Below, piece by piece: positions 49,810 through 60,724 of a stretch of 64,000 bases of DNA. The translations under genes were made by a program, and so were the position numbers. Source of the DNA: Embleya scabrispora DSM 41855 (GTDB taxonomy: Bacteria > Actinomycetota > Actinomycetes > Streptomycetales > Streptomycetaceae); NCBI RefSeq assembly GCF_000372745.1, contig NZ_KB889574.1:79634-143633 (forward strand). The letters run 5' to 3'. Every line of letters starts with the position of its first letter. Positions within the stretch are counted from its first letter, which is position 1. The notes under the pieces were generated by a model. That model saw only the letters and a program-made list of their open reading frames with translations. It was not told the origin of the DNA and ran no database searches.

Positions 49810-51423
49810 TCAGCCGAGCAGACCCGGCACCGTGAGCACGTGCAGCACCACCTGTGGCGCAACCGAGAGCAGCACTAGGAGCGCCCCGGTGAGCACCAGT
49901 GCGGCGACCAGCGGGGCCGGCGTCCGAACGCCACCACCGATAGCGACACCACCGCCGACACCGCCACCGCCGACACCGTGGACACCGCTGTCCGAGGCGC
50001 CGTCCGAGCCGGCCGCACCGCCGGACGGGCTCGGCAACCCCGGCGCGGCGGGAGCGAACAACTGTGCGGTCCAGGCCAGGTAGTAGTACAGACCGATCAC
50101 CACGTTGACCGCCATCACCACCGCCAGCCAGCCGGTGCCGGAGTCGATCACCGCCTGGAACACGGTCACCTTCGCGAACAGCCCGGCCAGACCCGGCGGG
50201 ACGCCGGCCAGGCACAGCAGGAAGAACGCCATCGCCACCGCGCCGACCGGGCGCGAGCGGAACAGCGCGCGGTGATCGGAGACCAGGCCGCCGCGCTCGC
50301 GCGCCACCAGGGTCACCACCGCGAACGCGCCCAGGTTCATCACCGCGTACACCGCGAGATAGGCGATCGCCGCGGGCAGCGTGTCGGCCAGGTCCTCGCC
50401 GTGCCCGGCGGCCGTCCCGAACGGGACCAGCACGTAACCCGACTGGGCGATCGAGGACCACGCCAACAAGCGCACCGCGTCGGTCTGCCGCAGCGCGGCC
50501 ACGTTGCCCGCGGTCATCGTCACCGCGGCCAGCACCGCGAGCGCCGGACCCCAGATGTGCGCGTACGGCCGGAAGGCGATGCCGGCGACCAGGAGCAGGC
50601 CGGCGAATCCGGCGGTCTTGGAGACCACGGACAGGTAGGCGGCCACCGGGATCGGCGCGCCGCGATAGGTGTCCGGCACCCAGAAGTGGAACGGCACCGC
50701 CGCGACCTTGAACGCGAACCCGACCATGGTCAACACCGCCCCGGTCGCGGCCACCGTGGTCAACCGCGGGTCCAGGTGCTCCAGGTCGCTCGCGATCCTG
50801 GCCAGGTGCACGCTGCCGGTGCTCCCGTAGACCAGACTCACGCCGAACAACATCACCGCGGTGGCGGCCACGGACAGCAGGAAGAACTTCAGTGCGGCCT
50901 CGCCGCCCGGGCCGTCCCGGCGCAGGCCCACCAGCGCGAACGCGGGCAGTGACAACGTCTCCAGGGCGATCACCAGGGTCAGCAGGTCGCGCGCGCCGGC
51001 CAGGGCGACCGCGCCGGTCACCGAGGACAGCAGCAGGAACTGGTACTCACCACCGGGCACCTCGCCCTCGTCGCCGTCCTCGGTCGGCCGCGTCTTCGGC
51101 ACCGACAACATCGGCATGGACAGCAGCACGACCACAAACGCCGAGGCGAGCAGCACCAACTGGAGCACCAGGGTCAGGTCGGTGACCACGTACGAGCAGC
51201 CCGACGGCGAGCAGAACGTGCCGCGCGCGTCGAGGTCGTCCGCGTGCAGCGGCAACAACAGCACCAGCGCCGCACCGAGTCCGGCCAGGGTGAGCCAGGG
51301 CAGCACGGCCTTGCGCGCGCCCTCCAGGAACAGGTCCGCGAGCAGCACCACGAGCGCGGCGACCGCGACGGCGACCACCGGCCCGATCGCGAGCCAGTCG
51401 ATCGACTGGACGTCGAACGGCAT
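49810..51423 (-). CDS. nuoN: NADH dehydrogenase-like subunit N
   Basis: The 537-residue antiporter-like membrane subunit carries the proton-translocation motifs of NuoN, including the Lys in [13 protein letters not shown] and a broken helix with [12 protein letters not shown]. About 14 membrane spans are visible. ATG at 51421-51423 has GGGAGG 8 nt upstream and is preferred over a start eight codons earlier. Near residues 460-500 lies a Gly-rich cytoplasmic insert ([15 protein letters not shown]). It is the last gene of the partial nuo operon. Confidence 0.94.
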   Translation of the reverse strand: MPFDVQSIDWLAIGPVVAVAVAALVVLLADLFLEGARKAVLPWLTLAGLGAALVLLLPLHADDLDARGTFCSPSGCSYVVTDLTLVLQLVLLASAFVVVLLSMPMLSVPKTRPTEDGDEGEVPGGEYQFLLLSSVTGAVALAGARDLLTLVIALETLSLPAFALVGLRRDGPGGEAALKFFLLSVAATAVMLFGVSLVYGSTGSVHLARIASDLEHLDPRLTTVAATGAVLTMVGFAFKVAAVPFHFWVPDTYRGAPIPVAAYLSVVSKTAGFAGLLLVAGIAFRPYAHIWGPALAVLAAVTMTAGNVAALRQTDAVRLLAWSSIAQSGYVLVPFGTAAGHGEDLADTLPAAIAYLAVYAVMNLGAFAVVTLVARERGGLVSDHRALFRSRPVGAVAMAFFLLCLAGVPPGLAGLFAKVTVFQAVIDSGTGWLAVVMAVNVVIGLYYYLAWTAQLFAPAAPGLPSPSGGAAGSDGASDSGVHGVGGGGVGGGVAIGGGVRTPAPLVAALVLTGALLVLLSVAPQVVLHVLTVPGLLG

Positions 51424-51424
51424 G

Positions 51425-52936
51425 TCAGCTGCCTCCCATGAGGGCACGCACGGCCGGGTCGGTGATCGCGAGCACGGTGGCCGGCCACAGGCCGGCGAGC
51501 AGGGTGAGCGCGACGAGCGGGGTCCACACCACGACCTCGCGGCCGGTCACGTCGACCTCCGGCCGGCCCGTCGGGGCCTCGCCCGCGGGGCCCATGCACA
51601 GCCGGCGGACCAGGCCGAGCATGTAGGCCGCGGTCAGCACGGTGCCCAGGCCGGCCAGGGCCAGGAAGGTCCGGTAGCCGGCGGTGGACAGCCCGGCCGC
51701 CGGCTCGTACGCGCCGTACATCGCGAGCAGTTCGCCCCAGAAGCCGGCCAGTCCGGGCAGCCCCAGCCCGGCCACCGCGCCGAAGGCGACCAGCGCGCCG
51801 AGTCGAGGGGTGCGCCCGTACATCCCGCCGCCGAGTCGGCCCAGCAGTGCGGTGTCGTGCCGGTCCTTGACCGCGCCGGCCAGGAAGAACAGCAGGCCGG
51901 TGATCAGGCCGTGGCCGATGTTGACGAACAGCGCGCCGTTGATCCCTTGCGGGGTGAGCGTGGCGATGCCGAGGAGGGCGAAGCCCATGTGACCCACCGA
52001 CGAGTAGGCGATGATGCGCTTGAGGTCGCCGTCCGGGTCGCGCAGCAGGGCCAGACACACCAGTGAGCCGTACACGATGCCGACCACGCCGAATGCGGCC
52101 AGGTACGGTGCGAACGTCTCGGCGCCCTCCGGCAACATCGGCACCGCGATCCGGATCAGGCCGTACGTGCCCATCTTGAGCAGCACGCCCGCCAGCAGCA
52201 CGGAGCCGGCCGTCGGCGCGGCGGTGTGCGCGTCCGGCAGCCAGGTGTGCAGCGGCCACATCGGCACCTTGACCGCCAGGCCCAGGCCGATCGCCAGGAA
52301 CGCCAGCACCTGGACGCCGTGCGACATGCCCGCGCCGTGCCGGTCGGCGAGTTCGACCATGTCGAAGGTGCCGGTCTCCGCCTGGATCAGCAGGAAGCCG
52401 AGCAGCATCACGGCCGAGCCGAGCAGCGTGTACAGGATGAACTTGTACGAGGCCGGGCCGCGTTCGCCCGGACTGCCCCAGCGGTTGATGAGGAAGTACA
52501 TCGGGACCAGGACGACCTCGAAGAACAGGAAGAACAGGATCAGGTCGAGCGCCGCGAAGGTGCCCAGTGTGCCGGTCTCCAGGAGCAGGAACAGCGCGAC
52601 GAACGCACGGGAGTCGCCGCCGGGCGGAATGTTCCACAGGCTGTGGACGGCGACCAGCAGCGTGAGCAGCGCGCTGAGCAGCAGCAGCGGCAGCGAGATC
52701 CCGTCGATGCCGAGGTGGAAGCGCAGGCCCAGCGAGGGCGCCCAGGACACGTCGGTCTCGAACTGCATGCCGCGCCCGCGGTCGAAGCCGCACGCGAGCA
52801 CCACGGCACCGATCAGGGTCGCCGCGCTCGCGCCGACGCCGACCAGCCGGGCCGCGCGATCCGCGATCCCGGGCAGCAGGAGCATGGCGGCGCCGAGCAG
52901 CGGCGCGGCCACGACGAGGATCAGCACGACGCTCAC
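51425..52936 (-). CDS. nuoM: NADH dehydrogenase-like subunit M
   Basis: The 503-residue antiporter-like subunit has LHLGIDGISLPLLLLSALL, the TM5 Glu region in FFEVVLVPMYFLINRWG, and the TM7 Lys with KVPMWPLHTWLPDAHTAAPT. RIIAYSSVGHMGFALLGIA is also typical. GTG start at 52934-52936 has AGGAG 8 nt upstream. It lies 52 bp after nuoL and ends 1 bp before nuoN. Confidence 0.95.
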   Translation of the reverse strand: MSVVLILVVAAPLLGAAMLLLPGIADRAARLVGVGASAATLIGAVVLACGFDRGRGMQFETDVSWAPSLGLRFHLGIDGISLPLLLLSALLTLLVAVHSLWNIPPGGDSRAFVALFLLLETGTLGTFAALDLILFFLFFEVVLVPMYFLINRWGSPGERGPASYKFILYTLLGSAVMLLGFLLIQAETGTFDMVELADRHGAGMSHGVQVLAFLAIGLGLAVKVPMWPLHTWLPDAHTAAPTAGSVLLAGVLLKMGTYGLIRIAVPMLPEGAETFAPYLAAFGVVGIVYGSLVCLALLRDPDGDLKRIIAYSSVGHMGFALLGIATLTPQGINGALFVNIGHGLITGLLFFLAGAVKDRHDTALLGRLGGGMYGRTPRLGALVAFGAVAGLGLPGLAGFWGELLAMYGAYEPAAGLSTAGYRTFLALAGLGTVLTAAYMLGLVRRLCMGPAGEAPTGRPEVDVTGREVVVWTPLVALTLLAGLWPATVLAITDPAVRALMGGS

Positions 52937-52988
52937 CGGGAGGTCTCCTGGGCATGAGAGGGCGTCGGGGGCAACGATCGACGGCGGG

Positions 52989-54881
52989 TCACGAGCCCAC
53001 CGCCACTGCGACGGCGAGCACGACCACGCCCGCGAACAGGCCGGTCAGGTAGAGCCGGGTGTTGCCGTTCTGGCCCCGGCGAATGCCGCCGCCGAGCAGC
53101 CACGCGCTCTGCGCGGCGCCCTTGACGTAGGTGTCGACGACGGCCCCGTCGCTGAACCGCGCCGCCTTGGCGGCGAGTCGGGTCGGGGTCAGGACCAGCG
53201 CCGCGTACAGCCCGTCCACGTCGAATCCGCGCAGCGCCGGGCCGCGCAGCGGGCCCAGCACCCGGGCCGGATCGGCGGCCGGGTCGCGCCGCCACAACGC
53301 GGCGACCACACCGGCGCCGAGCACGAACGCGGCCAGCGCGAGCACCGTGGTCGGCAAGTGCGGGGTCAATTCGTCGTAGCCCAGGTCGCCGCCCAGGGAC
53401 GGCAGGCCGGAAAAGGCCACGAAACCGAACAGCACCGTCGGCACCGCCAGCACGATCAGCGGCCACACCATCGCGGCGGGCGCCTCACCCGCAGGGGTGG
53501 GCCTGCCGTAGTCCGCCGCGTCCGCGTGCGCGGGCACCTCCGCGCCGGGCGCCGTCTCGCGCGCCGGTCCGAAGAACACCCGCAGCCAGACCCGGGTCGC
53601 GTAGGCCGCGGTCAGCACGGCGGTGAGCAGCCCGGCCACCAGGACCAGCCACCCTGCAGTCTGCGGTACCGGGCCGTGCCCGGCGGCGGTGTGCTCGGCC
53701 GCGCCGAGCACCGCCTCCTTGCTGAAGAAGCCGGCGAACGGCGGGAGACCCGCGAGCGCGGCGAGCCCGGCGGTCATGGTCCAGAACGCGATCGGCGCCC
53801 GGTGCCGCAATCCGCCCATGCCGGCCAGCGCGCCGGTTCCGACGACGTGGATGACCACTCCGGCGCCGAGGAAGAGCAGTGCCTTGAAGGCGCCGTGCGA
53901 GAGCAGGTGGAACACCGCCGCGTCGCGCCCGCCGACCGCGAGCCCACCGGTCATGTAGGCGAGTTGGCCGACCGTCGACCACGCGAGCACCCGCTTGAGG
54001 TCCTCCTGGGCCAGCGCGGCCAGGGCCGAGCCGATCATCGTCACCATGGCCAGCACCGCGAGCACGATCAGCGTCGCGTGCGCGGCCAGGAAGGCCGGGT
54101 ACAGGCGGGCCACCAGGTAGGCTCCGGCGGCGACCATGGTGGCCGCGTGGATCAGCGCGGACACCGGGGTCGGGCCGGCCATCGCGTCCGGCAGCCAGGT
54201 CTGCAGCGGTACCTGCGCGGACTTGCCCGCGACGCCGCCGAGCAGCAGCAGGGTGCCGGCGGTGACCCACCCCGCGCCGCCCTCGGGCACCGCGGCGAGC
54301 ACGTCGCGAATGCGGAACGAGTCGGCGCCCGTGCCGAGCACGAGGATGCCGATCAGGAACGGCACGTCGCCGAGCTTGGTGACCACGAACGCCTTGATCG
54401 AGGCCGAGCGGGCCGCCTCGGTCTCCCAGTGGTGGCCGATCAGGAAGTACGAGCAGACGCCCATCACCTCCCAGCCGACCAGGAGCACGATCAGGTCGCC
54501 GGTGTACACGACGAGCAGCATCGCGGCGGTGAACAGCGACACCAGCGCGGCGTAGGACGAGTAGCGCGGATCCTCGCGCAGGTAGGCGGCCGAGTAGATC
54601 TGCACCAGCAGCGCGACCACGGTGACCAGCACCGCGGACAGCGCCGCGAGTCCGTCCACGCGCAGCCCCAGCGTGATGTCCAGTGCGCCGGTGGGGGTCA
54701 GCCGTACCGCCGACTCGTGCACGTCGTCGCCGATGCCGGCGGCCACGGCGATCGCGAGCCCGGTCGCGACCAGCACAGCGGGTACGGCGATCAGGACCGG
54801 GCGCACCCGGCGGCCGAGGAACAGCCCGAGCAGGGCCGCGAGCGCGGGCAGGCCGGTGGCCGTGGCGGCGGCGACCGTCAT
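52989..54881 (-). CDS. nuoL: NADH dehydrogenase-like subunit L
   Basis: The 630-residue subunit has the expected length with C-terminal lateral-helix extension. [14 protein letters not shown], the Glu of [20 protein letters not shown], and [34 protein letters not shown] carry the proton-channel Glu, Lys and His residues. The ATG overlaps the nuoK stop. GGAGGG lies 6 nt upstream. It is the largest of the three antiporter-like subunits here, so the membrane arm is complete. Confidence 0.96.
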   Translation of the reverse strand: MTVAAATATGLPALAALLGLFLGRRVRPVLIAVPAVLVATGLAIAVAAGIGDDVHESAVRLTPTGALDITLGLRVDGLAALSAVLVTVVALLVQIYSAAYLREDPRYSSYAALVSLFTAAMLLVVYTGDLIVLLVGWEVMGVCSYFLIGHHWETEAARSASIKAFVVTKLGDVPFLIGILVLGTGADSFRIRDVLAAVPEGGAGWVTAGTLLLLGGVAGKSAQVPLQTWLPDAMAGPTPVSALIHAATMVAAGAYLVARLYPAFLAAHATLIVLAVLAMVTMIGSALAALAQEDLKRVLAWSTVGQLAYMTGGLAVGGRDAAVFHLLSHGAFKALLFLGAGVVIHVVGTGALAGMGGLRHRAPIAFWTMTAGLAALAGLPPFAGFFSKEAVLGAAEHTAAGHGPVPQTAGWLVLVAGLLTAVLTAAYATRVWLRVFFGPARETAPGAEVPAHADAADYGRPTPAGEAPAAMVWPLIVLAVPTVLFGFVAFSGLPSLGGDLGYDELTPHLPTTVLALAAFVLGAGVVAALWRRDPAADPARVLGPLRGPALRGFDVDGLYAALVLTPTRLAAKAARFSDGAVVDTYVKGAAQSAWLLGGGIRRGQNGNTRLYLTGLFAGVVVLAVAVAVGS

Positions 54882-55201
54882 ACCGATCCCTCCTTGTGCT
54901 CGGCGAGCTCGCGCAGTTCCGGAATGTCGGTGGTGGCCCGGTTGCGGAACACCATCAGCACGATCGCCAGGCCCAGGCCGATCTCGGCGGCGGCGATGGT
55001 GATCACGAACAGGGTCAGCGCCTGACCGGCGTGCAGCGTGTCGCGCAGGTACATGTCGAACGCGACCAGGTTGATGTTGACCGCGTTGAGCATCAGCTCG
55101 ATCGACATCAGCACGAGGATCGCGTTGCGGCGCGCGATCACCCCGTAGAGCCCGATGCCGAACAACAGGACGGCGAGGACGAGCGGATAGACCAGATGCA
55201 T
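54878..55201 (-). CDS. nuoK: NADH dehydrogenase-like subunit K
   Basis: The 107-residue subunit has three membrane spans and both conserved Glu residues, in [17 protein letters not shown] and [15 protein letters not shown]. These lie on the proton path between the quinone site and antiporter subunits. It lies 7 bp after nuoJ and overlaps nuoL by 4 bp. Confidence 0.96.
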   Translation of the reverse strand: MHLVYPLVLAVLLFGIGLYGVIARRNAILVLMSIELMLNAVNINLVAFDMYLRDTLHAGQALTLFVITIAAAEIGLGLAIVLMVFRNRATTDIPELRELAEHKEGSV

Positions 55202-55208
55202 CGCGGGG

Positions 55209-55769
55209 TCAGTCCTTCCGGCCCGAGTGCGCGCGCGAGCGGGAGCGAGAGAGCACGATGGCGCCGATCAGCGCGGCCAGGAGCAGTACGGACAACACCT
55301 CGAACGGCAGCACCCACACCTTGAACAGGCTCTGCCCGGTGACCTCGGTGCTGCCCACGGTGTCGTCGCCCAGGTGCAGGTAGGCGGTGCGGAACGCGTC
55401 CACGATCACGGTGAGCAGGGTCGCGGTGGCGCCCAGCGCGACCACGGCGGCGGGGATCCGGGCGGCGGAGTCGGGCGGTTCGGAGTAGCCGATCGGCGCC
55501 TTGGTGAGCATCAGGCCGAACAGCAGCAGCACCACGACCGCGCCGACGTAGATCAGCACCTGGACCCAGGCGATGAACTCGGCGGTGAGCAGCAGGTACT
55601 CGGCGGCCAGCCCGCCGAGCGTGACCACCAGCCACAGCGCGGCGTGCACGACCTGACGGGTGGTCACCACGAGCAGCGCGGAGCCGAGCACGACGAGTCC
55701 GATCAGGACGAAGGCGATCTCGGCGCCGGTGGGCGAGAGGAAACCGTGCTCGGCGACGGCGAGGTTCAC
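55209..55769 (-). CDS. nuoJ: NADH dehydrogenase-like subunit J
   Basis: The 186-residue membrane subunit includes [25 protein letters not shown], the conserved third-helix segment with the pi-bulge near YVGAV. GTG at 55767-55769 overlaps the nuoI stop as GTGA. The C-terminus is basic ([12 protein letters not shown]). Confidence 0.95.
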   Translation of the reverse strand: MNLAVAEHGFLSPTGAEIAFVLIGLVVLGSALLVVTTRQVVHAALWLVVTLGGLAAEYLLLTAEFIAWVQVLIYVGAVVVLLLFGLMLTKAPIGYSEPPDSAARIPAAVVALGATATLLTVIVDAFRTAYLHLGDDTVGSTEVTGQSLFKVWVLPFEVLSVLLLAALIGAIVLSRSRSRAHSGRKD

Positions 55770-56320
55770 GGGTTCTCCTCCGCTTTCGCCGCAGCGGCCC
55801 GGGCCGCGGCGGCGGCCTTCTCCGCCTTCTCGACGGCCTTGCGGGCCTGGATCAGTTCCTTGGGGTCCTCGGCGTGCTCGTCCAGCGCGGGCGGCGGCGG
55901 GACGGTCCACATCCACTCGCGCAGCTTGTCCTTCTCGTGGGTGAGTTCGAGGATGTCGTCGGTCGCGTACTCGAACTCCGGCGACCAGAACAGCGCGTCG
56001 AACGGGCACACCTCGACGCAGATCCCGCAGTACATGCACAGCGCGTAGTCGATCGCGAAGCGGTCGAGCACGTTGCGGGTGCGGTCGCGCGCGCCGGGTT
56101 CGCGGGCGGGCACGACCTCCTTGTGCGAGTCGATGTAGATGCACCAGTCCGGGCATTCGCGCGCGCACAACATGCAGACCGTGCAGTTCTCCTCGAACAG
56201 CGCGATCACCCCGCGCGAGCGGGGCGGCAGTTCCGGCAGGACCTCCGGATAGGACTGTGTGACGGACCTCTTGGTGAGTGTCTTGAGGGTCACCGCAAGA
56301 CCCTTGGCCAGGCCCTTCAT
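55766..56320 (-). CDS. nuoI: NADH dehydrogenase-like subunit I, two 4Fe-4S clusters
   Basis: The 184-residue subunit binds clusters N6a and N6b through [12 protein letters not shown] and [12 protein letters not shown]. It would pass electrons to NuoB. The C-terminal ~35 residues form an Ala/Lys/Glu helix ([21 protein letters not shown]) that is longer than usual. The ATG overlaps the nuoH stop by ATGA. With no NuoG or NuoF in the operon, NuoI would be the entry point for electrons. Confidence 0.95.
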   Translation of the reverse strand: MKGLAKGLAVTLKTLTKRSVTQSYPEVLPELPPRSRGVIALFEENCTVCMLCARECPDWCIYIDSHKEVVPAREPGARDRTRNVLDRFAIDYALCMYCGICVEVCPFDALFWSPEFEYATDDILELTHEKDKLREWMWTVPPPPALDEHAEDPKELIQARKAVEKAEKAAAAARAAAAKAEENP

Positions 56321-57276
56321 CAGGTCGCCACCTTTACCACGCCGGTCAGGACGAGTTGGCCGAGCGCGAGCGGGACGAGCACCGTCCACGCGAGCTTTTG
56401 CAGTTGGTCCTCGCGCAGTCGCGGATAGCTGACCCGCAGCCAGATCACCACGAACGCGAGCACGCCGATCTTGAGCAGGGTCCACAACCAGCCGACCGAG
56501 TCCGACCACGGTCCGTGCCAGCCGCCCAGGAACAGCACGGTGGTCAGCGCGCACACGATCAGGATCCCGGCGTACTCGGACAGCAGGAACAGCGCGAAGC
56601 GCAGGCCGGAGTACTCGGTGTAGGCGCCGAAGATGATCTCCGAGTCGGCGACCGGCATGTCGAACGGCGGGCGCTGGATCTCGGCGAGGCCGGCGGTGAA
56701 GAACACCATGCCGCCGATCGCCTGCCAGGGCAGCCACCACCACTCGAAGCCCTCGACGATCCCGGGCAGCGACACCGTCCCGGCGGCCATCGCGACCGAG
56801 GCCGCGGCGAGCAGCATCGGCAGTTCGTAGGCCATCAGCTGGGCGGCCGAGCGGATGCCGCCGAGCAGCGAGTACTTGTTGGCCGAGGCCCAGCCGCCCA
56901 TCAGCGAACCGAGCACGCCCACGCCCATCACCGCGAGCACGAATACGATGCCGGCGTCGATCGTGCGACCGACGAAGCCGTTCGGCCCGATCGGGATCGC
57001 GATCAGCACCACGAAGTAGGGGATCAGCGCGACGGCCGGCGCGAGCTTGAACACCTTGCGGTCGGCGCCGGCCGGGACGATGTCCTCCTTCTGCGCGAAC
57101 TTGACGCCGTCGGCGACCAGCTGCGCCCAGCCGTGGAAGGCGCCCGCGTAGATCGGGCCGACCCGCGCCTGCATGTGCGCCATCACCTTGTGCTCGGTCT
57201 GCCCGATCAGCAGGGGCAGCACGAGGAACGCCCCGAGCACGAGTACGAGCCGGAGGCACACGTCGAGGAGACTCAC
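56320..57276 (-). CDS. nuoH: NADH dehydrogenase-like subunit H
   Basis: The 318-residue membrane subunit links the peripheral arm to the membrane arm and lines the quinone channel. It contains [29 protein letters not shown], the Arg-Glu loop in [19 protein letters not shown] and [15 protein letters not shown]. The start is GTG at 57274-57276, overlapping nuoC by 4 bp. Confidence 0.96.
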   Translation of the reverse strand: MSLLDVCLRLVLVLGAFLVLPLLIGQTEHKVMAHMQARVGPIYAGAFHGWAQLVADGVKFAQKEDIVPAGADRKVFKLAPAVALIPYFVVLIAIPIGPNGFVGRTIDAGIVFVLAVMGVGVLGSLMGGWASANKYSLLGGIRSAAQLMAYELPMLLAAASVAMAAGTVSLPGIVEGFEWWWLPWQAIGGMVFFTAGLAEIQRPPFDMPVADSEIIFGAYTEYSGLRFALFLLSEYAGILIVCALTTVLFLGGWHGPWSDSVGWLWTLLKIGVLAFVVIWLRVSYPRLREDQLQKLAWTVLVPLALGQLVLTGVVKVAT

Positions 57277-58040
57277 GGGGTGTCCCCTTCGGTGGCCGGG
57301 CCGGGGTCGCTCGGAGGCGTCGGTGGCGCTTGGCTCGCCGAACCCTCCGAGGCGCTGCGGGTGCGGCGAGCCGGTGGACCATCAGACGTGGCCTGGCTCG
57401 CCGAGCCGGCCGCGGCGCTGCGGGCGCGGCGTGGGCGTTCCTCGGAAGCGGCGGCCTCGGCCGCCGCCTCCTCCTTGTGCGGGCCCCACGTCGCCGGGTC
57501 CGGCACGCCGGGAGGCAGGGTACGGCGGCGGCCCGGAGCGCGGCCCGGCCCGGCGCCGTGCTCGGACTCGCCCGGCTCCTTCGCGCCCGGCCACGCCTTG
57601 GCCACCCGCGCGGCCAGGACGAACTCCTTGCGCAGTGGGTGTCCCTCGAAGCCGTCCGGCAACAACAGCGGATCCAGGCCCGGGTGGTCGGTGAAGTCGA
57701 TGCCGAACATCTCGTGCGTCTCGCGCTCGTGCCAGCGAGCCCCCGCGTACACCCCGGTCGCGGTCGCCAGCACCGCGGCCTCGCGCGGCACGCGGGTGCG
57801 CAGCAGCAGCCTGGGCCCGGTCGGGATCGCGCACACGTGCGCGACCACGTCGAACCCGTCGGCGAGTTCGTCCACCCCGGTGAGCCAGTCGAAGAACGCG
57901 CAGCCGAGCCCGTCGCGCGCGGCGGTCAGCGCGGCGACCCAGTGCTGCGGCGCGACGTCGACGGTGACCAACCCGTACGCGTCCGACACGGCGAGCACCA
58001 GGTCCTCGCCCAGTCCCGCGCGGATCTCCTCCGGCGTCAT
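57273..58040 (-). CDS. nuoC: NADH dehydrogenase-like subunit C with repetitive tail
   Basis: The 255-residue protein has the NuoC domain in about residues 1-145: [41 protein letters not shown] and [14 protein letters not shown]. The final ~100 residues are a Pro/Ser/Ala/Arg-rich tail containing two similar units ending [11 protein letters not shown] and [11 protein letters not shown]. The tail corresponds to palindromic DNA repeats at 57328-57431. No NuoD gene follows, which is unusual since C and D act together. The start overlaps nuoB by 4 bp. Confidence 0.9.
   Translation of the reverse strand: MTPEEIRAGLGEDLVLAVSDAYGLVTVDVAPQHWVAALTAARDGLGCAFFDWLTGVDELADGFDVVAHVCAIPTGPRLLLRTRVPREAAVLATATGVYAGARWHERETHEMFGIDFTDHPGLDPLLLPDGFEGHPLRKEFVLAARVAKAWPGAKEPGESEHGAGPGRAPGRRRTLPPGVPDPATWGPHKEEAAAEAAASEERPRRARSAAAGSASQATSDGPPARRTRSASEGSASQAPPTPPSDPGPATEGDTP
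57328..57431. repeat. Two copies of a palindromic repeat within nuoC
   Basis: Two ~41-bp units, 57328-57368 and 57391-57431, are very similar and 63 bp apart. In the first, GGCTCGCCG (57332-57340) and CGGCGAGCC (57364-57372) form a 9-bp perfect stem. In the second the right arm has decayed. They are in frame and supply the RSAxxGSASQA tail units. Confidence 0.6.
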
Positions 58041-58639
58041 CGGGCATCCCCCGCGGGAGGCGTGGGCGGGGCGACCAGCGGTCGGCCGAGCGCGGCGGCC
58101 GGCAGCTTGCGCGCGTATCGCGCCGCCGGGTTCTCCACCGCGATCCGCTCCTGGAGCTTGAGGATGCCCTGGAGCAGCGCCTCCGGCCGAGGCGGGCAAC
58201 CGGGCACGTACACGTCCACCGGCACGATCTGGTCCACGCCCTTGGTGACGCAGTACGAATCCCAGTACGGCCCGCCACAGTTCGCGCACGACCCGAACGA
58301 GATCACGTACTTGGGCTCGGGCATCTGCTCGTACAGCCGCTTGATCGCGGGCGCCATCTTGTCGCTGACCGTCCCCGACACGACCATCAGGTCGGCCTGC
58401 CGGGGGCCCGGCGCGAACGGGATCACACCGAGCCGGATGAAGTCGTGCTTGGCCATCGAGGACGCGATGAACTCGATCGCGCAGCAGGCCAGGCCGAAGT
58501 TGAACACCCAGAGGGAGTAGCGCCGTCCCCAGTTCAGCACCAGCCGCACCGGGTCCGGCGCGAGCCGGGAGAGCACCCCGAGCCGGGGCGGCGGGAGGTC
58601 GACCGGTGTGCGCTCCACCGGTGCGGGGGTCAGGTCCAT
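58037..58639 (-). CDS. nuoB: NADH dehydrogenase-like subunit B, N2 cluster
   Basis: The 200-residue subunit keeps all N2 iron-sulfur ligands: the adjacent cysteines in [10 protein letters not shown], Cys in [10 protein letters not shown] and Cys in [13 protein letters not shown]. This cluster reduces quinone. An additional C-terminal Pro/Ala tail is short. The ATG lies 10 nt inside the end of nuoA. Confidence 0.95.
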   Translation of the reverse strand: MDLTPAPVERTPVDLPPPRLGVLSRLAPDPVRLVLNWGRRYSLWVFNFGLACCAIEFIASSMAKHDFIRLGVIPFAPGPRQADLMVVSGTVSDKMAPAIKRLYEQMPEPKYVISFGSCANCGGPYWDSYCVTKGVDQIVPVDVYVPGCPPRPEALLQGILKLQERIAVENPAARYARKLPAAALGRPLVAPPTPPAGDAR

Positions 58640-59001
58640 GCGAGCACGCCCTTCCGCCACGCGTACAGCAGTCCGGTGGCCAGGAAGCCGACGAACACGA
58701 ACATCTCCACCAGGGTCGCGGTGCCGAAACCGGGCGCGTCGAACACCGTCGCCCAGGGGAACAGGTAGATCACGTCGACCGCGAAGATGACGTACAGATA
58801 GGCGTAGAGGTAGTAGCGGATGTGAACCTGCGCCCACCCCACCCCCACCGGGTCGACGCCGCACTCGTAGGTCATGAGCTTCTCGTGCGTGGGTACGCTC
58901 GGTCGCAGCAGTCGCCCACCGGCGAATGCCACCGCGACGAAGGCCGACGCGACGAGCAGCACCAGACCCACGAGCGCGTACGTTCCGTAGTAGCCCTCCA
59001 C
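58630..59001 (-). CDS. nuoA: NADH dehydrogenase-like subunit A
   Basis: The 123-residue subunit has three membrane spans. The TM1-2 loop reads [19 protein letters not shown] with the conserved Glu-Cys-Gly, followed by [25 protein letters not shown] at 58999-59001 has GGAAGG about 10 nt upstream. It is the first gene of the operon; the promoter should lie in the 263-bp gap before the sensor kinase gene. Confidence 0.95.
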   Translation of the reverse strand: MEGYYGTYALVGLVLLVASAFVAVAFAGGRLLRPSVPTHEKLMTYECGVDPVGVGWAQVHIRYYLYAYLYVIFAVDVIYLFPWATVFDAPGFGTATLVEMFVFVGFLATGLLYAWRKGVLAWT

Positions 59002-59034
59002 CTGGCGTCTGCCTTCCGATCGACATTGCCCGAA

Positions 59035-59053
59035 CGTTGCGTGGTCGTTGCGT
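59035..59053. promoter_or_regulatory. 11-bp-spaced direct repeats in nuo control region
   Basis: CGTTGCGT occurs at 59035-59042 and 59046-59053, exactly one helical turn apart, 34-52 bp upstream of nuoA on the other strand. Such repeats are often sites for dimeric or response-regulator proteins. The divergent response regulator is a possible ligand. Confidence 0.4.
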
Positions 59054-59264
59054 ACGTTTGTGGCACGGGAGTCTAGGGGGGTTGCGCCGGACCTGTCCCC
59101 AGTGTCCAGTGCGACCGACCGGCCGGATCGGCGATACCGCTCCCGAGCCGAAGGTGGTAGGGACAACCCCACCCCCAAGACACCTACCCGCGCCATGGGA
59201 GCCGCCCGGAGCACCGGGCAGAGTTGACCCAACGGATCGGCTTCTCTCCCAGCGAGGCAACTCC

Positions 59265-60605
59265 ATGTCCATGCCCTCACCCGCGACTGCCTACGACGGG
59301 TCCACAGGTGATGCCCCGGCCCGAGCGCGGCCGGGCATCCTGCGCGCGCCGTTCACGGTGCGCACGTGGACCGACACGATCCATCTGGTGCTCAATCTGC
59401 CCATCGGCATCATCGGTTTCACCTACGCGGTGCTGTTCATTGCCCTCGGCGTCGGCCTGACCCCGCTGTTCCTGCTGGGATTGCCGCTGTTGGCGCTGAC
59501 CCTGATGGGCAGCAGGCTGTTCGGCCGGATGGAACGGGCCCGGGCGAGCGCGCTGCTGGACGAGCACGTGCGTGCGCCGGCGCCGCTTCGGCACCGGCCC
59601 GGGCCCACCGGGTGGATCCGGTCCGGCCTGACCGACCGGACCGGGTGGCGGGCCAGTCTCTATCTCTTCCTGCAGCTGCCCTGGGGGGTCTTCACCTTCG
59701 CCGTCACAACGGCACTGTGGGCGACCTCGCTGAGCGCGATCACCTATCCGCTCACCCAGTCGCTGTACCGCCGGGCCGACATGCCGGGCGCGATGCTCCG
59801 GGGCGACGGGCCGCACGAGCCGGGCACCGACCACTACCTGGCCGGGCCGGGCCCGGTGTCGCTGACCGTGGCGGCGGGAGTGGTGTTGTTCTTCGCGACC
59901 CCGTGGCTGGTCCGCGGGATGGCCAACGTGGATCGGGTGATGGTGCGCGGCCTGCTCGGTCCGGCGTTCCTGTCCGAGCAGGTGCGCGACCTGACCGTGT
60001 CCCGGGGGGCCGCCGTGGACACCGCCGCGTCCGACCTGCGCCGGATCGAGCGCGACCTGCACGACGGTGCGCAGGCCCGGCTGGTGGCGCTGGCGATGGA
60101 CCTGGGCATGGCGAAGGAGAACCTGAGCACGAGTCAGGACACCGAGACCGCGCGGATGGTCTCCTCCGCGCACGACGAGGTCAAGCTCGCCCTCCAGGAG
60201 TTGCGCGACCTGGCCCGCGGCATCCACCCGGCGGTGCTCACCGACCGGGGTCTGGACGCGGCGCTGTCCTCGATCGCGGCCCGCTGCACGGTCCCGGTCC
60301 GGGTCGAGGTGGACCTGCCCGATCGTCCGCCCGCCCCGATCGAGTCGGTCGCCTACTTCTGCGCGTCCGAGCTGCTGACCAACGTCTCCAAGCACGCGCG
60401 CGCCTCGCACGCGTGGGTGACGGTGGGGCACCAGGACGGCCGGATGTATCTGATCGTCGCCGACGACGGCGCGGGCGGCGCCGCCACGGGCAAGGGGTCC
60501 GGCCTGGCCGGCCTGATCGAGCGGGTGCGCGGGGTGGACGGCACGCTCACCGTGGACAGTCCCGAGGGCGGGCCCACCAGGGTCACCGTGTGGCTGCCGC
60601 TGTGA
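59265..60605 (+). CDS. Sensor histidine kinase, NarL-type partner
   Basis: The 446-residue membrane kinase has an N-terminal sensor region with four hydrophobic segments (about residues 40-85, 125-155 and 195-225). A dimerisation domain follows with the phospho-accepting His266 in [14 protein letters not shown], then an HATPase domain with [16 protein letters not shown] and [16 protein letters not shown] at 59265 has GAGG 8 nt upstream. Its partner response regulator follows 119 bp downstream. It is divergent from nuoA, so the nuo operon may be among its targets. Confidence 0.92.
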   Translation: MSMPSPATAYDGSTGDAPARARPGILRAPFTVRTWTDTIHLVLNLPIGIIGFTYAVLFIALGVGLTPLFLLGLPLLALTLMGSRLFGRMERARASALLDEHVRAPAPLRHRPGPTGWIRSGLTDRTGWRASLYLFLQLPWGVFTFAVTTALWATSLSAITYPLTQSLYRRADMPGAMLRGDGPHEPGTDHYLAGPGPVSLTVAAGVVLFFATPWLVRGMANVDRVMVRGLLGPAFLSEQVRDLTVSRGAAVDTAASDLRRIERDLHDGAQARLVALAMDLGMAKENLSTSQDTETARMVSSAHDEVKLALQELRDLARGIHPAVLTDRGLDAALSSIAARCTVPVRVEVDLPDRPPAPIESVAYFCASELLTNVSKHARASHAWVTVGHQDGRMYLIVADDGAGGAATGKGSGLAGLIERVRGVDGTLTVDSPEGGPTRVTVWLPL

Positions 60606-60671
60606 TGATCCGCCGATCCTGAGATCGCACCCGCCCGCGGTACGCCGCATCGACTCGAATCCGGAAGACTG

Positions 60672-60700
60672 TAGCCGCACCCGCTCTCCGGGTGCGGCTA
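60672..60700 (+). other. Hairpin between sensor kinase and regulator genes
   Basis: TAGCCGCACCC and GGGTGCGGCTA form an 11-bp perfect stem with a 7-nt loop. No T run follows, and the regulator start is 24 nt downstream. It could be a partial terminator or mRNA stabiliser that sets kinase and regulator at different levels. Confidence 0.5.
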
Positions 60701-60724
60701 TCGGATTTGGGGGATGTGAACGCT

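Noticed and set aside
52011..55025. 1004-codon plus-strand frame opposite nuoM/nuoL
   Set aside because: Lies opposite clearly identified membrane proteins and has shadow-like composition.
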